A stretch of DNA of 64,000 nucleotides, from positions 2,914,001 to 2,978,000 of the forward strand of contig OZ244029.1 in the NCBI GenBank assembly GCA_965214945.1. The letters are read 5' to 3'. The first letter of the stretch is position 1. Each line of letters opens with the position of its first letter. The translations under genes and the position numbers were made by a program. Shown one piece after another: positions 17,583 to 26,538 of the stretch. The DNA comes from JAAXHB01 sp965214945. Its GTDB lineage: Bacteria > Actinomycetota > Acidimicrobiia > Acidimicrobiales > Aldehydirespiratoraceae. Below the pieces are notes generated by a model. That model was not told the DNA's origin and did not search any database. It saw only the letters and a list, made by a program, of their open reading frames with translations.

Positions 17583-20500
17583 TCAGTCATCGCCGATCAT
17601 GAAGCGCTCATCTTCCAAATCCCAGATGCGCGCCTCTTGATCATACAACTCCGCAACCCGCCGCAGGATGCGCGCTGTGCGCGGCCAGTCAGCAGCTATC
17701 AGGCGCGCCTCCGATTGAAGTCTGTCGGCGCGCCTGCGCTCCTGTGCTCCGCCCTTGCGCTCCAGTGCTCCGCCCTCGTCTGGAGTTCGGCAGGTCAAGC
17801 CGCGGGCATTGAGAATGCCGCGACAGACGCCACTGTCGATGTCGTCGTTGCGCAGTTCTTCCAGCAGGTCTCGGATCGCCTCCGGCAAACCAGCCTCGCC
17901 CGCACTTCGCGCTGCTCCGAGGACTTCACCGATGTGGCCGGCCCCGGCTCGGATGCGGTTAGCCTCTTCAAGCCTGTCACGGGCTTGCGCCACCCAACGC
18001 TTGAGTTCCACAGCATTGATCTCGCCGGACACAGCTTGCCCGGGTGCCTGCTTCCAACTGCTGAGAAGCCGATAGTACGCGGTCGCCAGCCTTTGGGAGT
18101 TCTGCCGCTCGCTGTTGCTGCGGTTTACGGTTGCTTCTGGCCTGTCAGTGGCCTGCCGTGACTGGGGCCGGTACACCGCTTTGATACAGTCGACGAAGAA
18201 CTCCGGATCAAGGGCCAGCCGAGCATGAAGTCGGTTGAGTTCGCGATCGTGTGTGAGCAGTTCAAGAAAACGAAACTCTTGGTTAGCGATCCGAATGGAG
18301 ATATTATCGTTGATGGTTTCTTTCGTAACTGGCCAGGTTTCGTTCAGTAGCGTAAGCAGCTCCTGAATGTGATGCGTCAACATGGACGCATCAGCACCCC
18401 ACGCGCCGACAGCGAGACAAATGTCATCATCGAGGCATTCGAGCGCTTCCAAGGCTGTAAGTCCATATTTAGCATCGCCGGATGCGCCGGTTGCATAAGA
18501 GGCGAGAACAGTGATTGCGGCGGTGTGGCGCCCGACACCGATCAACCGCTGCGCTGTCTGTTTGGCGTGGGTGAACTGATCACCCAGTCCCCAGGGCTTG
18601 AACAAGCGCCAGTATTCGTCGGCTACAGTCGCTCCGAGATCGTCGGCCTCCTGCCAGTCATGCGGATGATCATGTGTAGCAGCGATCAGCGCAGCCTGAT
18701 GAGCGGGACTTCTGTTCGTGGCCGTCCGTAGATTTGTCAGCCACAGCCAACCCTCCTTTCCAGCTTGAATGAAGCGTTTATTGATATATGCTCGAGACAT
18801 TTCCGCGCGTGACATCTCCGCGCGTGACAGTTCTGCTTGAGACATACCCAACCGGGATATATTTGTCGGAGCGTCTGACACCGACACCGTGCGCTTCTTT
18901 GGCGGACACTGCTCCGCCTGACCCGTACCCGTCGGAGCGTCTAATGCCGACCCGTCCAATCCGTCTACCAGAGCGAGATCCACATCACTTGGCTGTACAT
19001 TGGTGTTGGTGGTTGTGCGGGCCTCGTCGGAGTCGCGGCACGCAATTGCTAGTGCACGGCCGACCAGATAAGAGAAATCCGGTCCTGCTTTGACCGCAAG
19101 CTGTTGAACACCATGCAGGCCGTCACTTCCCAGCACCTGCTTGACTGCTGTAGCGCGCTGATGGTTAAGCCAAGCATCGTAAGCTTGCCAGTTGCCATCA
19201 GCACTCGACTTGTGCGCGGAGTTAGGAAAGTATGCTGCAAATAGCCAAGATGCCGCCCCGACGGGATCCTGCGGAGCCCAATTCTTGATAACAGCTTCGA
19301 GATGGTCTAGTTCGTCGCTCGACAAAGCCGACCAAGCAGCAGAACCAATATGGGCCCGGTGTGTCCTAATGAATTCATCTAGCTGATTTGAGGCTTGTCT
19401 GGCAGTTTCCGCATTCGTGTCTCCTCGTCTGGCCCAGTCCTCGATCGCCTTCCAGAGTTTCTGACGGTCGGCCTGTGAAAGATAGTTTGCTCGATTGACT
19501 AGCGCCAGCAGGGGTGCCAGCGCGCGCTCGGCGTCGGTGATTTTGGCTGCTGCCATGATGGCTAAATGTGTGATCTCGCTCTGCGATTCGCTTATTTCAC
19601 TGGCACTAGGAGGCCTAGACTCTGCCGGCCAGTCCCGGAACTGGGGACGCTCGATGGGGAACCGGAACTCTCGTGGTCGTGGGATGAGGACGGGTAGAAG
19701 GCTTGCTGCTGTCTCAGGGTGGCGTTCAACGAGACCGGACAGAATCCGCAAGCGCTCTTTCGGGTCGACACCGGTCTGAGGCCATCCCAGCCAGAAGATC
19801 GCCTGCAGCGTCGTCAACGGCCCGTTTGCCATGCGAGAGCCGGGGCCTACTTCATGGAGGCGACAAAGGGTGTCAGCTGCAATGCTCAGATGGTCGGGTG
19901 ACCAGGCGATCCGTTCCAGAGCCCAGATTATCGCATGACGCGGCGACCACGGATTGCACGATAACGAAGGATAGATGCCGTCACACGGCAGTTCGCGAGC
20001 GGCCTCAGGCTCGCGGTCTAGAACTAGCGACAGTGCTTCGAGCAGAACATCTGGAGACGCTTCACCCAACAGGGGTAGAACATCGCTAAGATCACACAGA
20101 CGTTCGATCACGGCCGAAGCGTCGATCGCAGAATGAGCGCCCGACAGCTTATGTGTGTGGGGCGGCTTCAGCAGTGTCATGACTTGTTGATCGGCATACG
20201 AAGCCCCGTCGTCAGCATGGTCGGTCGGCGTGGTTCCGAGTCCGTGTGAGCCGAGCAGGGCCAGAGTTCGAGCTAACCCTTTGCGCAGCTTCGGTGAACG
20301 AGCTTGAGTCTCAATTACGCCGTTGTGCCCCAGCACCCGAGTGACCACATCGCTGAGCCTGCGTAGGGCGCGCCCGCCAATAAGGTTTCTCTCAGTTGCT
20401 GTATGCCATGCGTCGGCAGGCGCAGCCACTGTCAAATGACTTCCTGTACGGTTCAGGAGCGGGTCATCACCAGTTGTAAGCGACGCTAAACGCCCCTCGA

Positions 20501-22916
20501 GGTCGTCGTAAGACGCGCTGGAACTGATCAACTCAGCCACGGCATGCCGATCGCATTCGTTGCTTTCGTCCCAAGCATTAGCCAAGATAATCGCAACAAC
20601 TTTGGTAGAAGTATCAGGTTCTTTCAGCATCTCGGTCCAAGCGGGGACTGACACAGCCGGCACCCTCAGGAGTTCGCGCCGGAACGCGGAGTAGCTGCGT
20701 CGCGCCAGCGACGCAAGAGATTGCGCTTCTGAGAATGGGATGCCGTTGGCCTTAAGCGCCGAAGCTGTCTGAAATGGGTCAAGCCGCTGGAGCCTTATGT
20801 GTGACTTGTAGGATGCCATACGGTTGATCATCAGCGTGTTCTCGGACATACTTGACCTGTCAACAGGAACCACGACTTGATGCTTGAGACTGCGGGTATT
20901 GCTCGAAGCCTTTGCTGCGAGGGCATTAGTCTGAGGTATCAACGTCAAGTGGCCCGGCTCATGAAGGAGACGATTCCAGGCCGCTTCGTCGGTGATGAAT
21001 AACACCCTGTCCAGATCGTCTGACTGTTTGGCCAGGGTTGCACAGACGAAATCGCAAATGCCTTCGACGCTGTCCCCTTCCACCACGATTGTTGGTGTCA
21101 GACCATCTGAGCCTGGGCAGCCCGAGCGCTCAATATAGCGGCGAAGACGGCGAGCCTCTAACGAACGACCCGCCAGAATCACCGACTGGTCGAGCACTTC
21201 GCCCGTCTCACGGAGACGCCGTTCCCATCTTGCCGCACCCGACTCGAAGCCGTGCGGTGTGAGGTGCAGGTACTCTGATAGCCATACCAGAGTGGCAGGT
21301 GCCTGCTGGAGCCACGCAGTGATGTCGTCGAGGCCGAAAGATTTTACGTCCCGCCAGTCGCGTTTGGCCTGTCGTTTTGTCGCCCAGTCGCGGCGCTGAG
21401 GCCAGGGCCGCAGGGAGACGGCTACATAAGCGGTTGCCATGCGAAATGACGGATCATCGTGGTGCTCTTTGGTTCGCTTCCGGTAGTCGCGGGTCGCTTT
21501 ATCGTTGGCGTTGTCTGCTGTTGACAGCTCCCACACGGAACGGCCCGCGGGCACCCACCTTGTTTCTCTAGGGCGATTCAGGCGGTTCACGATGCCGTCC
21601 CAGCCGGGTTGGCGGATGCCGTGGCCCGATGGCATGTCGACCGAGAGGTCGATTGTGGATTCCAGGATGAGGCGGCGGATCAGCTCGGGGAACACTGTTG
21701 GCGCGTCTTCTCGGCTGGCCCACTGCTCCAAGTGATGGCGCGATGCCAGGCCGAGTGGTTGAGTTGCGGGAAGCATCCCGTGCGGAGACAACACAGCGAC
21801 ACTCGTCTCCGTACGATTGATTCGCGCAGCTTGGTTACCCACCTGCGGCTCGTTATCCGCGATAGCGGTCTCGTATCCTCTGGTACGATCTCGTTGGCCG
21901 CTGCTGGTATCGTTCGCCTCGTCGGATCCATCACTACGACGCACCCATTGGAGAACGCCGCCTGCTTCGATGATCCTTGTCGCGTCGTCAAGGGAGCTGG
22001 CCCAAGCGGTGGGGAACTGCTCCGCAAGCACCGATCTGGCATCGTATGAACCGTCTAGGGGCCAGACGTAGCCACCGGTTGCCACGTCTATTGGAAGTTC
22101 TGCCTCAGTCGGCGTCTCATAGTGGCCCAAGAACCAGTCAACTAGGTCGTCGACTGGAGGTGGCGCTTCTTCGTTGGCGGTCTCGGCGAATTCGATAGCC
22201 CACTCCACCAAGTCGAGGGCCACTGGGCCCGGGCCTCCCTCCACCACGACTCGCTCGTACTCGTCGACGAAGCGGCGCAGTTGAGCTAGGTCTGAGTCGG
22301 GCACATAGCTGAACTGGAGATCGCTCACCAGCGACCTGTCAAGCTGCGGTGTCTTCTCGTATGACTCGCCCTGGGCGACAGTCATCCTGAATAAGGCCTG
22401 CTCGGTCGCTTTCCACGCCGTTTGCAAGGCGGCGACCGGTGTTGCGTCCAGAGCCTGGCGCGCTTCGTTGATGAGTCTTGTGACGCTCTCGGCCGCGGGC
22501 GGCGATGCGAGCATCCCGGGCGCGTACGGGAAGATATCGACATGCAGGTCGGGTCGCTCTCGGGCCAAAGCGCGGTATGCACCGGTCAGCCGGCGTTCGC
22601 GGGGGTCGGGCGATCCCTTTGCGACGAAGACGAGTCGTATTTCGCGGTCGTGCGACGGGCCTCGACAGGCCACGAGATCGGGCAGAGGCTTGATGCCGTC
22701 AAGATCGCCAGACGCCTCGTGGGCGGCACCGCCCGGGTGCACCGTGAATCCACTGCGCTGATAGCGCCGACTGGCCCGCTCCACTGCTAGCCGGTGTCGC
22801 TCGGCCATCAGCCGACGGTTGTTCTCTCGCACGCGGCTCGTAGGAACATCTCCCGTTCGGGTCTTCTTGCCCTTTCCAGCTTTTGGCTTACCTAGCACCA
22901 TGATCTCCAGTGGCAT
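17583..22916 (-). CDS. Very large protein, candidate anti-phage/STAND-type protein with degenerate nuclease-like N terminus
   Basis: One uninterrupted 1777-residue frame that I cannot assign to a named family. Residues ~40-180 resemble an archaeal-Holliday-junction-resolvase-like (REase_AHJR-like) fold, with PDLVA at 79-83, but the usual ExK strand reads FVAKG (97-101), so it looks inactive. A second nuclease-like arrangement follows: GWDG (D440), WELS (E463) and K473 before DYRKR. GDSVEG at 614-619 sits where a STAND P-loop would be but lacks the GKS/T. The remaining ~1000 residues look helical, with a short SRAEM repeat near residue 1362. It lies behind hemL but has lower GC than neighbours (about 52% in one counted 60-base row, against ~70% in a soxA row) and an AT-rich 5' region. 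Two starts are possible: 22916, or the internal ATG five codons later. The defence role is inference. Confidence 0.5.
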   Translation of the reverse strand: MPLEIMVLGKPKAGKGKKTRTGDVPTSRVRENNRRLMAERHRLAVERASRRYQRSGFTVHPGGAAHEASGDLDGIKPLPDLVACRGPSHDREIRLVFVAKGSPDPRERRLTGAYRALARERPDLHVDIFPYAPGMLASPPAAESVTRLINEARQALDATPVAALQTAWKATEQALFRMTVAQGESYEKTPQLDRSLVSDLQFSYVPDSDLAQLRRFVDEYERVVVEGGPGPVALDLVEWAIEFAETANEEAPPPVDDLVDWFLGHYETPTEAELPIDVATGGYVWPLDGSYDARSVLAEQFPTAWASSLDDATRIIEAGGVLQWVRRSDGSDEANDTSSGQRDRTRGYETAIADNEPQVGNQAARINRTETSVAVLSPHGMLPATQPLGLASRHHLEQWASREDAPTVFPELIRRLILESTIDLSVDMPSGHGIRQPGWDGIVNRLNRPRETRWVPAGRSVWELSTADNANDKATRDYRKRTKEHHDDPSFRMATAYVAVSLRPWPQRRDWATKRQAKRDWRDVKSFGLDDITAWLQQAPATLVWLSEYLHLTPHGFESGAARWERRLRETGEVLDQSVILAGRSLEARRLRRYIERSGCPGSDGLTPTIVVEGDSVEGICDFVCATLAKQSDDLDRVLFITDEAAWNRLLHEPGHLTLIPQTNALAAKASSNTRSLKHQVVVPVDRSSMSENTLMINRMASYKSHIRLQRLDPFQTASALKANGIPFSEAQSLASLARRSYSAFRRELLRVPAVSVPAWTEMLKEPDTSTKVVAIILANAWDESNECDRHAVAELISSSASYDDLEGRLASLTTGDDPLLNRTGSHLTVAAPADAWHTATERNLIGGRALRRLSDVVTRVLGHNGVIETQARSPKLRKGLARTLALLGSHGLGTTPTDHADDGASYADQQVMTLLKPPHTHKLSGAHSAIDASAVIERLCDLSDVLPLLGEASPDVLLEALSLVLDREPEAARELPCDGIYPSLSCNPWSPRHAIIWALERIAWSPDHLSIAADTLCRLHEVGPGSRMANGPLTTLQAIFWLGWPQTGVDPKERLRILSGLVERHPETAASLLPVLIPRPREFRFPIERPQFRDWPAESRPPSASEISESQSEITHLAIMAAAKITDAERALAPLLALVNRANYLSQADRQKLWKAIEDWARRGDTNAETARQASNQLDEFIRTHRAHIGSAAWSALSSDELDHLEAVIKNWAPQDPVGAASWLFAAYFPNSAHKSSADGNWQAYDAWLNHQRATAVKQVLGSDGLHGVQQLAVKAGPDFSYLVGRALAIACRDSDEARTTTNTNVQPSDVDLALVDGLDGSALDAPTGTGQAEQCPPKKRTVSVSDAPTNISRLGMSQAELSRAEMSRAEMSRAYINKRFIQAGKEGWLWLTNLRTATNRSPAHQAALIAATHDHPHDWQEADDLGATVADEYWRLFKPWGLGDQFTHAKQTAQRLIGVGRHTAAITVLASYATGASGDAKYGLTALEALECLDDDICLAVGAWGADASMLTHHIQELLTLLNETWPVTKETINDNISIRIANQEFRFLELLTHDRELNRLHARLALDPEFFVDCIKAVYRPQSRQATDRPEATVNRSNSERQNSQRLATAYYRLLSSWKQAPGQAVSGEINAVELKRWVAQARDRLEEANRIRAGAGHIGEVLGAARSAGEAGLPEAIRDLLEELRNDDIDSGVCRGILNARGLTCRTPDEGGALERKGGAQERRRADRLQSEARLIAADWPRTARILRRVAELYDQEARIWDLEDERFMIGDD
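18796..18840 (-). repeat. Three tandem 15-base units inside the 1777-residue gene
   Basis: Units begin at 18796, 18811 and 18826. The first two differ by one base and the third is degenerate. They encode the five-residue repeat SRAEM (AELSR, AEMSR, AEMSR) near residue 1362. A second pair sharing GTCGGAGCGTCT lies 66 bases apart at 18865 and 18931. Such repeats suggest recent slippage or a variable linker between helical repeats. Confidence 0.85.
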
Positions 22917-23093
22917 GATTATCTAGGTTATCATACTAAAACTATTTAAATATAATATGGTATCCAGGAATTAGGCTTAAGAGCGCGATCCGGATGAGAG
23001 GCACACGTAATCAAGGGTGCCGGGCAGACCTCAGACGCCTCCGATCGCTATCGCGGAGGTGCCGAGCTTGGCAGTTGAGAAGAGCTGCGTCTG
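22917..23093 (-). promoter_or_regulatory. AT-rich promoter region of the 1777-residue gene
   Basis: Bases 22917-22970 are strikingly AT-rich for this genome. On the minus strand a TATGAT-like box lies about 13 bases before the first ATG. No clear Shine-Dalgarno precedes the 22916 ATG, while GGAG lies three bases before the second in-frame ATG. The rest of the gap up to the end of hemL shows nothing recognisable. The promoter call is approximate. Confidence 0.35.
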
Positions 23094-24368
23094 CTAGATG
23101 GGCGCGAGGTCGTGGGCCGTGGCGGCCGCAGCCTCGGCGGTGGCGTCGATCTCGTCATTGGTGTGGGCTAGCGACACGAAGATCGCCTCATACGCGCCGG
23201 GCGCGAAGGCCACGCCCCGTCGGAGCATCCCGTGAAAGAACTTCGGGTACATGCCGTTGTCGGCCGCGGCTTTGGCTGTGGCGAAGTCCACCGGCTCGAC
23301 GTCGGTGAAGAACAGCCCCAGCAGCGGCCCCACCCTGGGCACTGAGGCGGACACCCCGACGGCGGCGAACGCCTCGCTGAGACCTGACTGAAGGCGGGCG
23401 GCTTTGGCCTCCAGCCGGGCGTAAGCGTCATCGTCGAGATGAGCCAACACAGCCAGGCCCGCTGCAGTGGCAAGCGGGTTTCCCGAAAGCGTGCCGGCCT
23501 GGTAGACGCCGCCGAGTGGTGCCAGCCGGCTCATGATGTTAGCCGACGCGCCGAAAGCGCCCATGGGCAGCCCACCGCCGATCACCTTGCCGAAGCACCA
23601 GATATCTGGGCGCACGCCGTACCACGACGCCGCCCCGCCCAGACACAGCCGAAACCCGGTGATCACCTCGTCAAAGACCAACAACGCGCCCACCTGGTCG
23701 CAGGCGGCCCGCAACCCCTCCAGAAACCCCGGCGCCGGCGCCACCAGGCCCATGTTCGCCGCCACCGGCTCCACGCACACCGCAGCCACCGTGTCGTCCA
23801 GCTCGGGCACCTGGTTGAACGGAGCCACCACCGTGTCGGCGACCGCGCCCGCGGTGACGCCCTCAGAGCCGGCCAGACCCTGCTGGGCTACGCCCGACCC
23901 TCCTGCCACTAGCAGCGCGTCGCTGTGGCCGTGGTAGCAGCCGGCGAACTTCACCACCGTCGGTCGGCCCGTGAAACCTCTCGCCAGGCGCACCGCCGAC
24001 ATCACCGCCTCGGTGCCGCTGGAGGTGAGGCGCACCATCTCCAGGCCCGGCACCCGGGCGCACATCTCCTCCGCGATCAGCACTTCGGCGCGGGTCGGCG
24101 CGCCGTAGCTGGTACCGCGGCCCGCGGCTCGGTGCACCGCGCCCACCACGTCGGGATGCGCGTGACCGAGAATGCCGGGTCCGTAGCTCTGCACATAGTC
24201 GATGTAGCGACGGCCTTCTACGTCCCAAACGAACGGGCCGTCGGCGCGTTCCACGAAATACGGCGTGCCGCCCACCGAACGGAACGCCCGCACTGGCGAG
24301 TTCACACCGCCGGGGATCACCCGCTGGGCGCGGTCGAACAGAGCCTTGTTAGCAAACGGGTCCGGCAT
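23094..24368 (-). CDS. hemL: Glutamate-1-semialdehyde 2,1-aminomutase
   Basis: A 424-residue PLP enzyme of normal length. Family motifs: IPGGVNSPVRAF at the N terminus, TSSGTEAVMSAVRLARG, FDEVITGFRL, and the PLP lysine in CFGKVIGGGLPMGAFG. It converts glutamate-1-semialdehyde to 5-aminolevulinate, the second step of the C5 heme route begun by hemA in this operon. Its ATG overlaps the hemB stop by four bases, so it is the last coupled gene of the hem operon. The start is fixed by the conserved MPDPFANKALFDRAQ. Confidence 0.97.
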   Translation of the reverse strand: MPDPFANKALFDRAQRVIPGGVNSPVRAFRSVGGTPYFVERADGPFVWDVEGRRYIDYVQSYGPGILGHAHPDVVGAVHRAAGRGTSYGAPTRAEVLIAEEMCARVPGLEMVRLTSSGTEAVMSAVRLARGFTGRPTVVKFAGCYHGHSDALLVAGGSGVAQQGLAGSEGVTAGAVADTVVAPFNQVPELDDTVAAVCVEPVAANMGLVAPAPGFLEGLRAACDQVGALLVFDEVITGFRLCLGGAASWYGVRPDIWCFGKVIGGGLPMGAFGASANIMSRLAPLGGVYQAGTLSGNPLATAAGLAVLAHLDDDAYARLEAKAARLQSGLSEAFAAVGVSASVPRVGPLLGLFFTDVEPVDFATAKAAADNGMYPKFFHGMLRRGVAFAPGAYEAIFVSLAHTNDEIDATAEAAAATAHDLAPI

Positions 24369-25348
24369 CAGCCCAGCAACTCGGCGAGCCGCCGGGCGAA
24401 ATAGGTGAGGATCATGTCGGCGCCGGCGCGCTTCACGGCTAGCACGTGCTCGTGCGCTACGGCGTCGAGATCGAGCCAGCCCCGCTGAGCCGCGGCGTGC
24501 ACCATGGCGTACTCGCCTGACACGTGGTAGGCGGCGATCGGCATGTCGAAAGTGCGCCGCGCCCGTGAGATCACGTCCAGATAAGGCAGCGCCGGTTTCA
24601 CCATCACCATGTCGGCGCCCTCGGCCAGGTCGGCCCGGATCTCCTCCATGGCCTCGCGGGCGTTGGCTGTGTGCTGCTGGTAGGTCTTGCGGTCGCCGCC
24701 GCCGGTGATGGTGACGTTCACCGCCTCGCGGAACGGCCCGTACAGCGCTGTGGCGTACTTGGCGGAGTAGGCGAGGATCGCCACGTGGTCAAAGCCTGCG
24801 CCGTCCAACGCCGAGCGGATCGCGCCGACCTGTCCGTCCATCATCCCCGACGGAGCCACCACGTGCGCGCCCGCCTCTGCCTGGGCCACCGCGACACGGG
24901 CATACAGCTCAAGCGTCGCGTCGTTGTCGACGTCGCCGCGGCCGTCTAGGACGCCGCAATGGCCGTGGTCGGTGTACTCATCGAGGCATAGGTCGGCCAC
25001 CAGCACCATGTCATCGCCGAGATCGGAGCGCAGGTCAGACAGCGCCGCCTGGACAATGCCGCCGGGGTTCCACGCCTCAGACCCCTGGGCGTCCTTGCGT
25101 TCGGGCAGGCCGAACAGCACCACGGCCGGGATGCCGAGAGCGCAGAACTCCTTGACGTCCACGCGCAGCGATTCGCGAGTGTGCTGAACCTGGCCCGGCA
25201 GCGACATGATGGGCTGCGGATCGTCGATGCCCTCTCGCACGAAGACCGGAGCGATGAAGTCGTCGGGGTGTAGCCGATTCTCGGACACCAGCCGCCGAAG
25301 CGCCGGTGTACGCCGCAGCCTGCGAAGGCGCCTCTGCGGAAAGCTCAC
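24368..25348 (-). CDS. hemB: Porphobilinogen synthase (delta-aminolevulinic acid dehydratase)
   Basis: Condenses two 5-aminolevulinate molecules to porphobilinogen. Motifs include RLRRTPALRRLVSEN, FVREG, SGMMDGQVGAIR, the Schiff-base lysine in AYSAKYAT, and the second lysine in DMVMVKPALPYLD. The metal loop reads DLCLDEYTDHGHCG: the first and third cysteines of the zinc triad are present but the middle one is Asp. The frame extends to a GTG at 25435, but the GTG at 25348 gives the usual ~326-residue protein (start VSFPQRRLRRLRRT), so I prefer it. About 166 bases separate it from hemD. Confidence 0.94.
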   Translation of the reverse strand: MSFPQRRLRRLRRTPALRRLVSENRLHPDDFIAPVFVREGIDDPQPIMSLPGQVQHTRESLRVDVKEFCALGIPAVVLFGLPERKDAQGSEAWNPGGIVQAALSDLRSDLGDDMVLVADLCLDEYTDHGHCGVLDGRGDVDNDATLELYARVAVAQAEAGAHVVAPSGMMDGQVGAIRSALDGAGFDHVAILAYSAKYATALYGPFREAVNVTITGGGDRKTYQQHTANAREAMEEIRADLAEGADMVMVKPALPYLDVISRARRTFDMPIAAYHVSGEYAMVHAAAQRGWLDLDAVAHEHVLAVKRAGADMILTYFARRLAELLG

Positions 25349-25514
25349 AGCCTGCAGTTTACCCAGCGGCTCATACCCTCGAAGCCTCGTGTCGACAACG
25401 TCAGATTGTGGCTGACTCGCACACGGATCGCTCACTTTGCCGCAGTGCTCGGTCGACTTGTCGCGAACCCAGGCCGATGCGGCCTTTTTGGGCGGTTACA
25501 GCGTTGACGTGCCT

Positions 25515-26372
25515 TTACCTACGACCGCTACAAGGCGATCGTTGCCAAAAAGGCGTAGGCGGGTCATGGGTGTAACACTGACTTGGTGTGCTTGAAGCGG
25601 TGTGGCGGCAGAGAGCGGCGATCACGCCGTCGATGGTGTGTTCAGAGGCCTCCACGGTCACGACCAAGCCGTGCCGGGCGGCGGTCGCTGTGGTGACCGG
25701 CCCTATGGACGCGACCACGGCGGGGATCGACTCGGGGCCGACCTGTTCGACTAGCCGAGTCACAGTGGACGATGACGTGAAGACCACGGCGTCGGATTGG
25801 GCAACCTGGCAGCGCTGGTCTGCGGTTAGAATAGCCCCCACTGTTCGGTAAGCGGGAACGTCGGAGACTTCCCAGCCAGCAGCCCGCAGGCCTTCTGGCA
25901 AGGCGGCCCGGGCCGCCGCGGCCCGGGCCAACACCACACGCCCGGCACGATGTTGGGCGGTGTCGCCGCCGTGCCAAGCCGTGCCCGTCGGCGGGGCGGG
26001 AAACTCCTCCAGCAGGCCCTCAGCGATTGAGCGCTGCGGCACGAGGTCGACGCGCAGTCCGGCCTCGGCGGCTCGCAGAGCTGTGCCTGGCCCGATGGCG
26101 GCCACCTGCACTCCGGCCGGCAGGCCGTTGGGCAACTGGGCTGAGGCCCGCGCAGCACCGTTGGGACTTGTCACCACGAGCCAGTCTCCGGCGGCCAAGC
26201 TGCTAATCGCGGCCCGCAGCGCCGTCCCTGCGTCGGCTGGGTCGACGATCCTGATCACGGGCGCGCTGACCACTTCGGCCCCGGCTGCCTCCAGCCCTCG
26301 CACCAGCGGTCCGGCCTGCTCGGCCGGCCGGCATACCACAACCCGCAGACCGCTTAGCGGTGCCTCAGGCAT
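25515..26372 (-). CDS. hemD: Uroporphyrinogen-III synthase
   Basis: A 285-residue protein in the expected slot between hemC and hemB. The family is very divergent, but recognisable pieces are LRVVVCRPAEQAGPLVRGLEAAGAEV, GDWLVVTSPNGA, VPAYRTV, DAVVFTSSSTVTRLVEQVG and IGPVTTATAARHGL. It closes hydroxymethylbilane to uroporphyrinogen III. No methyltransferase domain is fused, unlike some actinobacterial hemD proteins. The C-terminal ~25 residues (after VIAALCRH) look unconserved and run into the intergenic region. Confidence 0.9.
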   Translation of the reverse strand: MPEAPLSGLRVVVCRPAEQAGPLVRGLEAAGAEVVSAPVIRIVDPADAGTALRAAISSLAAGDWLVVTSPNGAARASAQLPNGLPAGVQVAAIGPGTALRAAEAGLRVDLVPQRSIAEGLLEEFPAPPTGTAWHGGDTAQHRAGRVVLARAAAARAALPEGLRAAGWEVSDVPAYRTVGAILTADQRCQVAQSDAVVFTSSSTVTRLVEQVGPESIPAVVASIGPVTTATAARHGLVVTVEASEHTIDGVIAALCRHTASSTPSQCYTHDPPTPFWQRSPCSGRR

Positions 26373-26484
26373 CTGTCAGGCCTCTGACACCGCGAATCTA
26401 AGCTCGCGCTCGGACCGCCATTGTGTGTTCGGAGTCATCTAGGCCGGTCGGTCATCTAGCATCTCAGCGGTCATCCTGGCCTGC

Positions 26485-26538
26485 GGTCATCGCAGTTGGC
26501 GCGTTCAGGGCAGGCCGGGTGGTCATCGCCAGTTGGCG
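26485..26538 (-). repeat. Imperfect duplication of the hemC 3' end
   Basis: The hemC stop and last codons lie in GGTCATCGCCAGTTGGCG at 26521-26538. A near copy with one base missing, GGTCATCGCAGTTGGCG, lies downstream of the gene at 26485-26501. Further GGTCATC fragments occur at about 26450 and 26469. It fits the pattern of duplicated gene ends seen at pheA, mgsA and the EF-G-like gene. Confidence 0.75.

Noticed and set aside
18188..18730. Plus-strand frames inside the 1777-residue gene
   Set aside because: Short, without motifs or ribosome sites; the minus-strand frame is continuous through the region.
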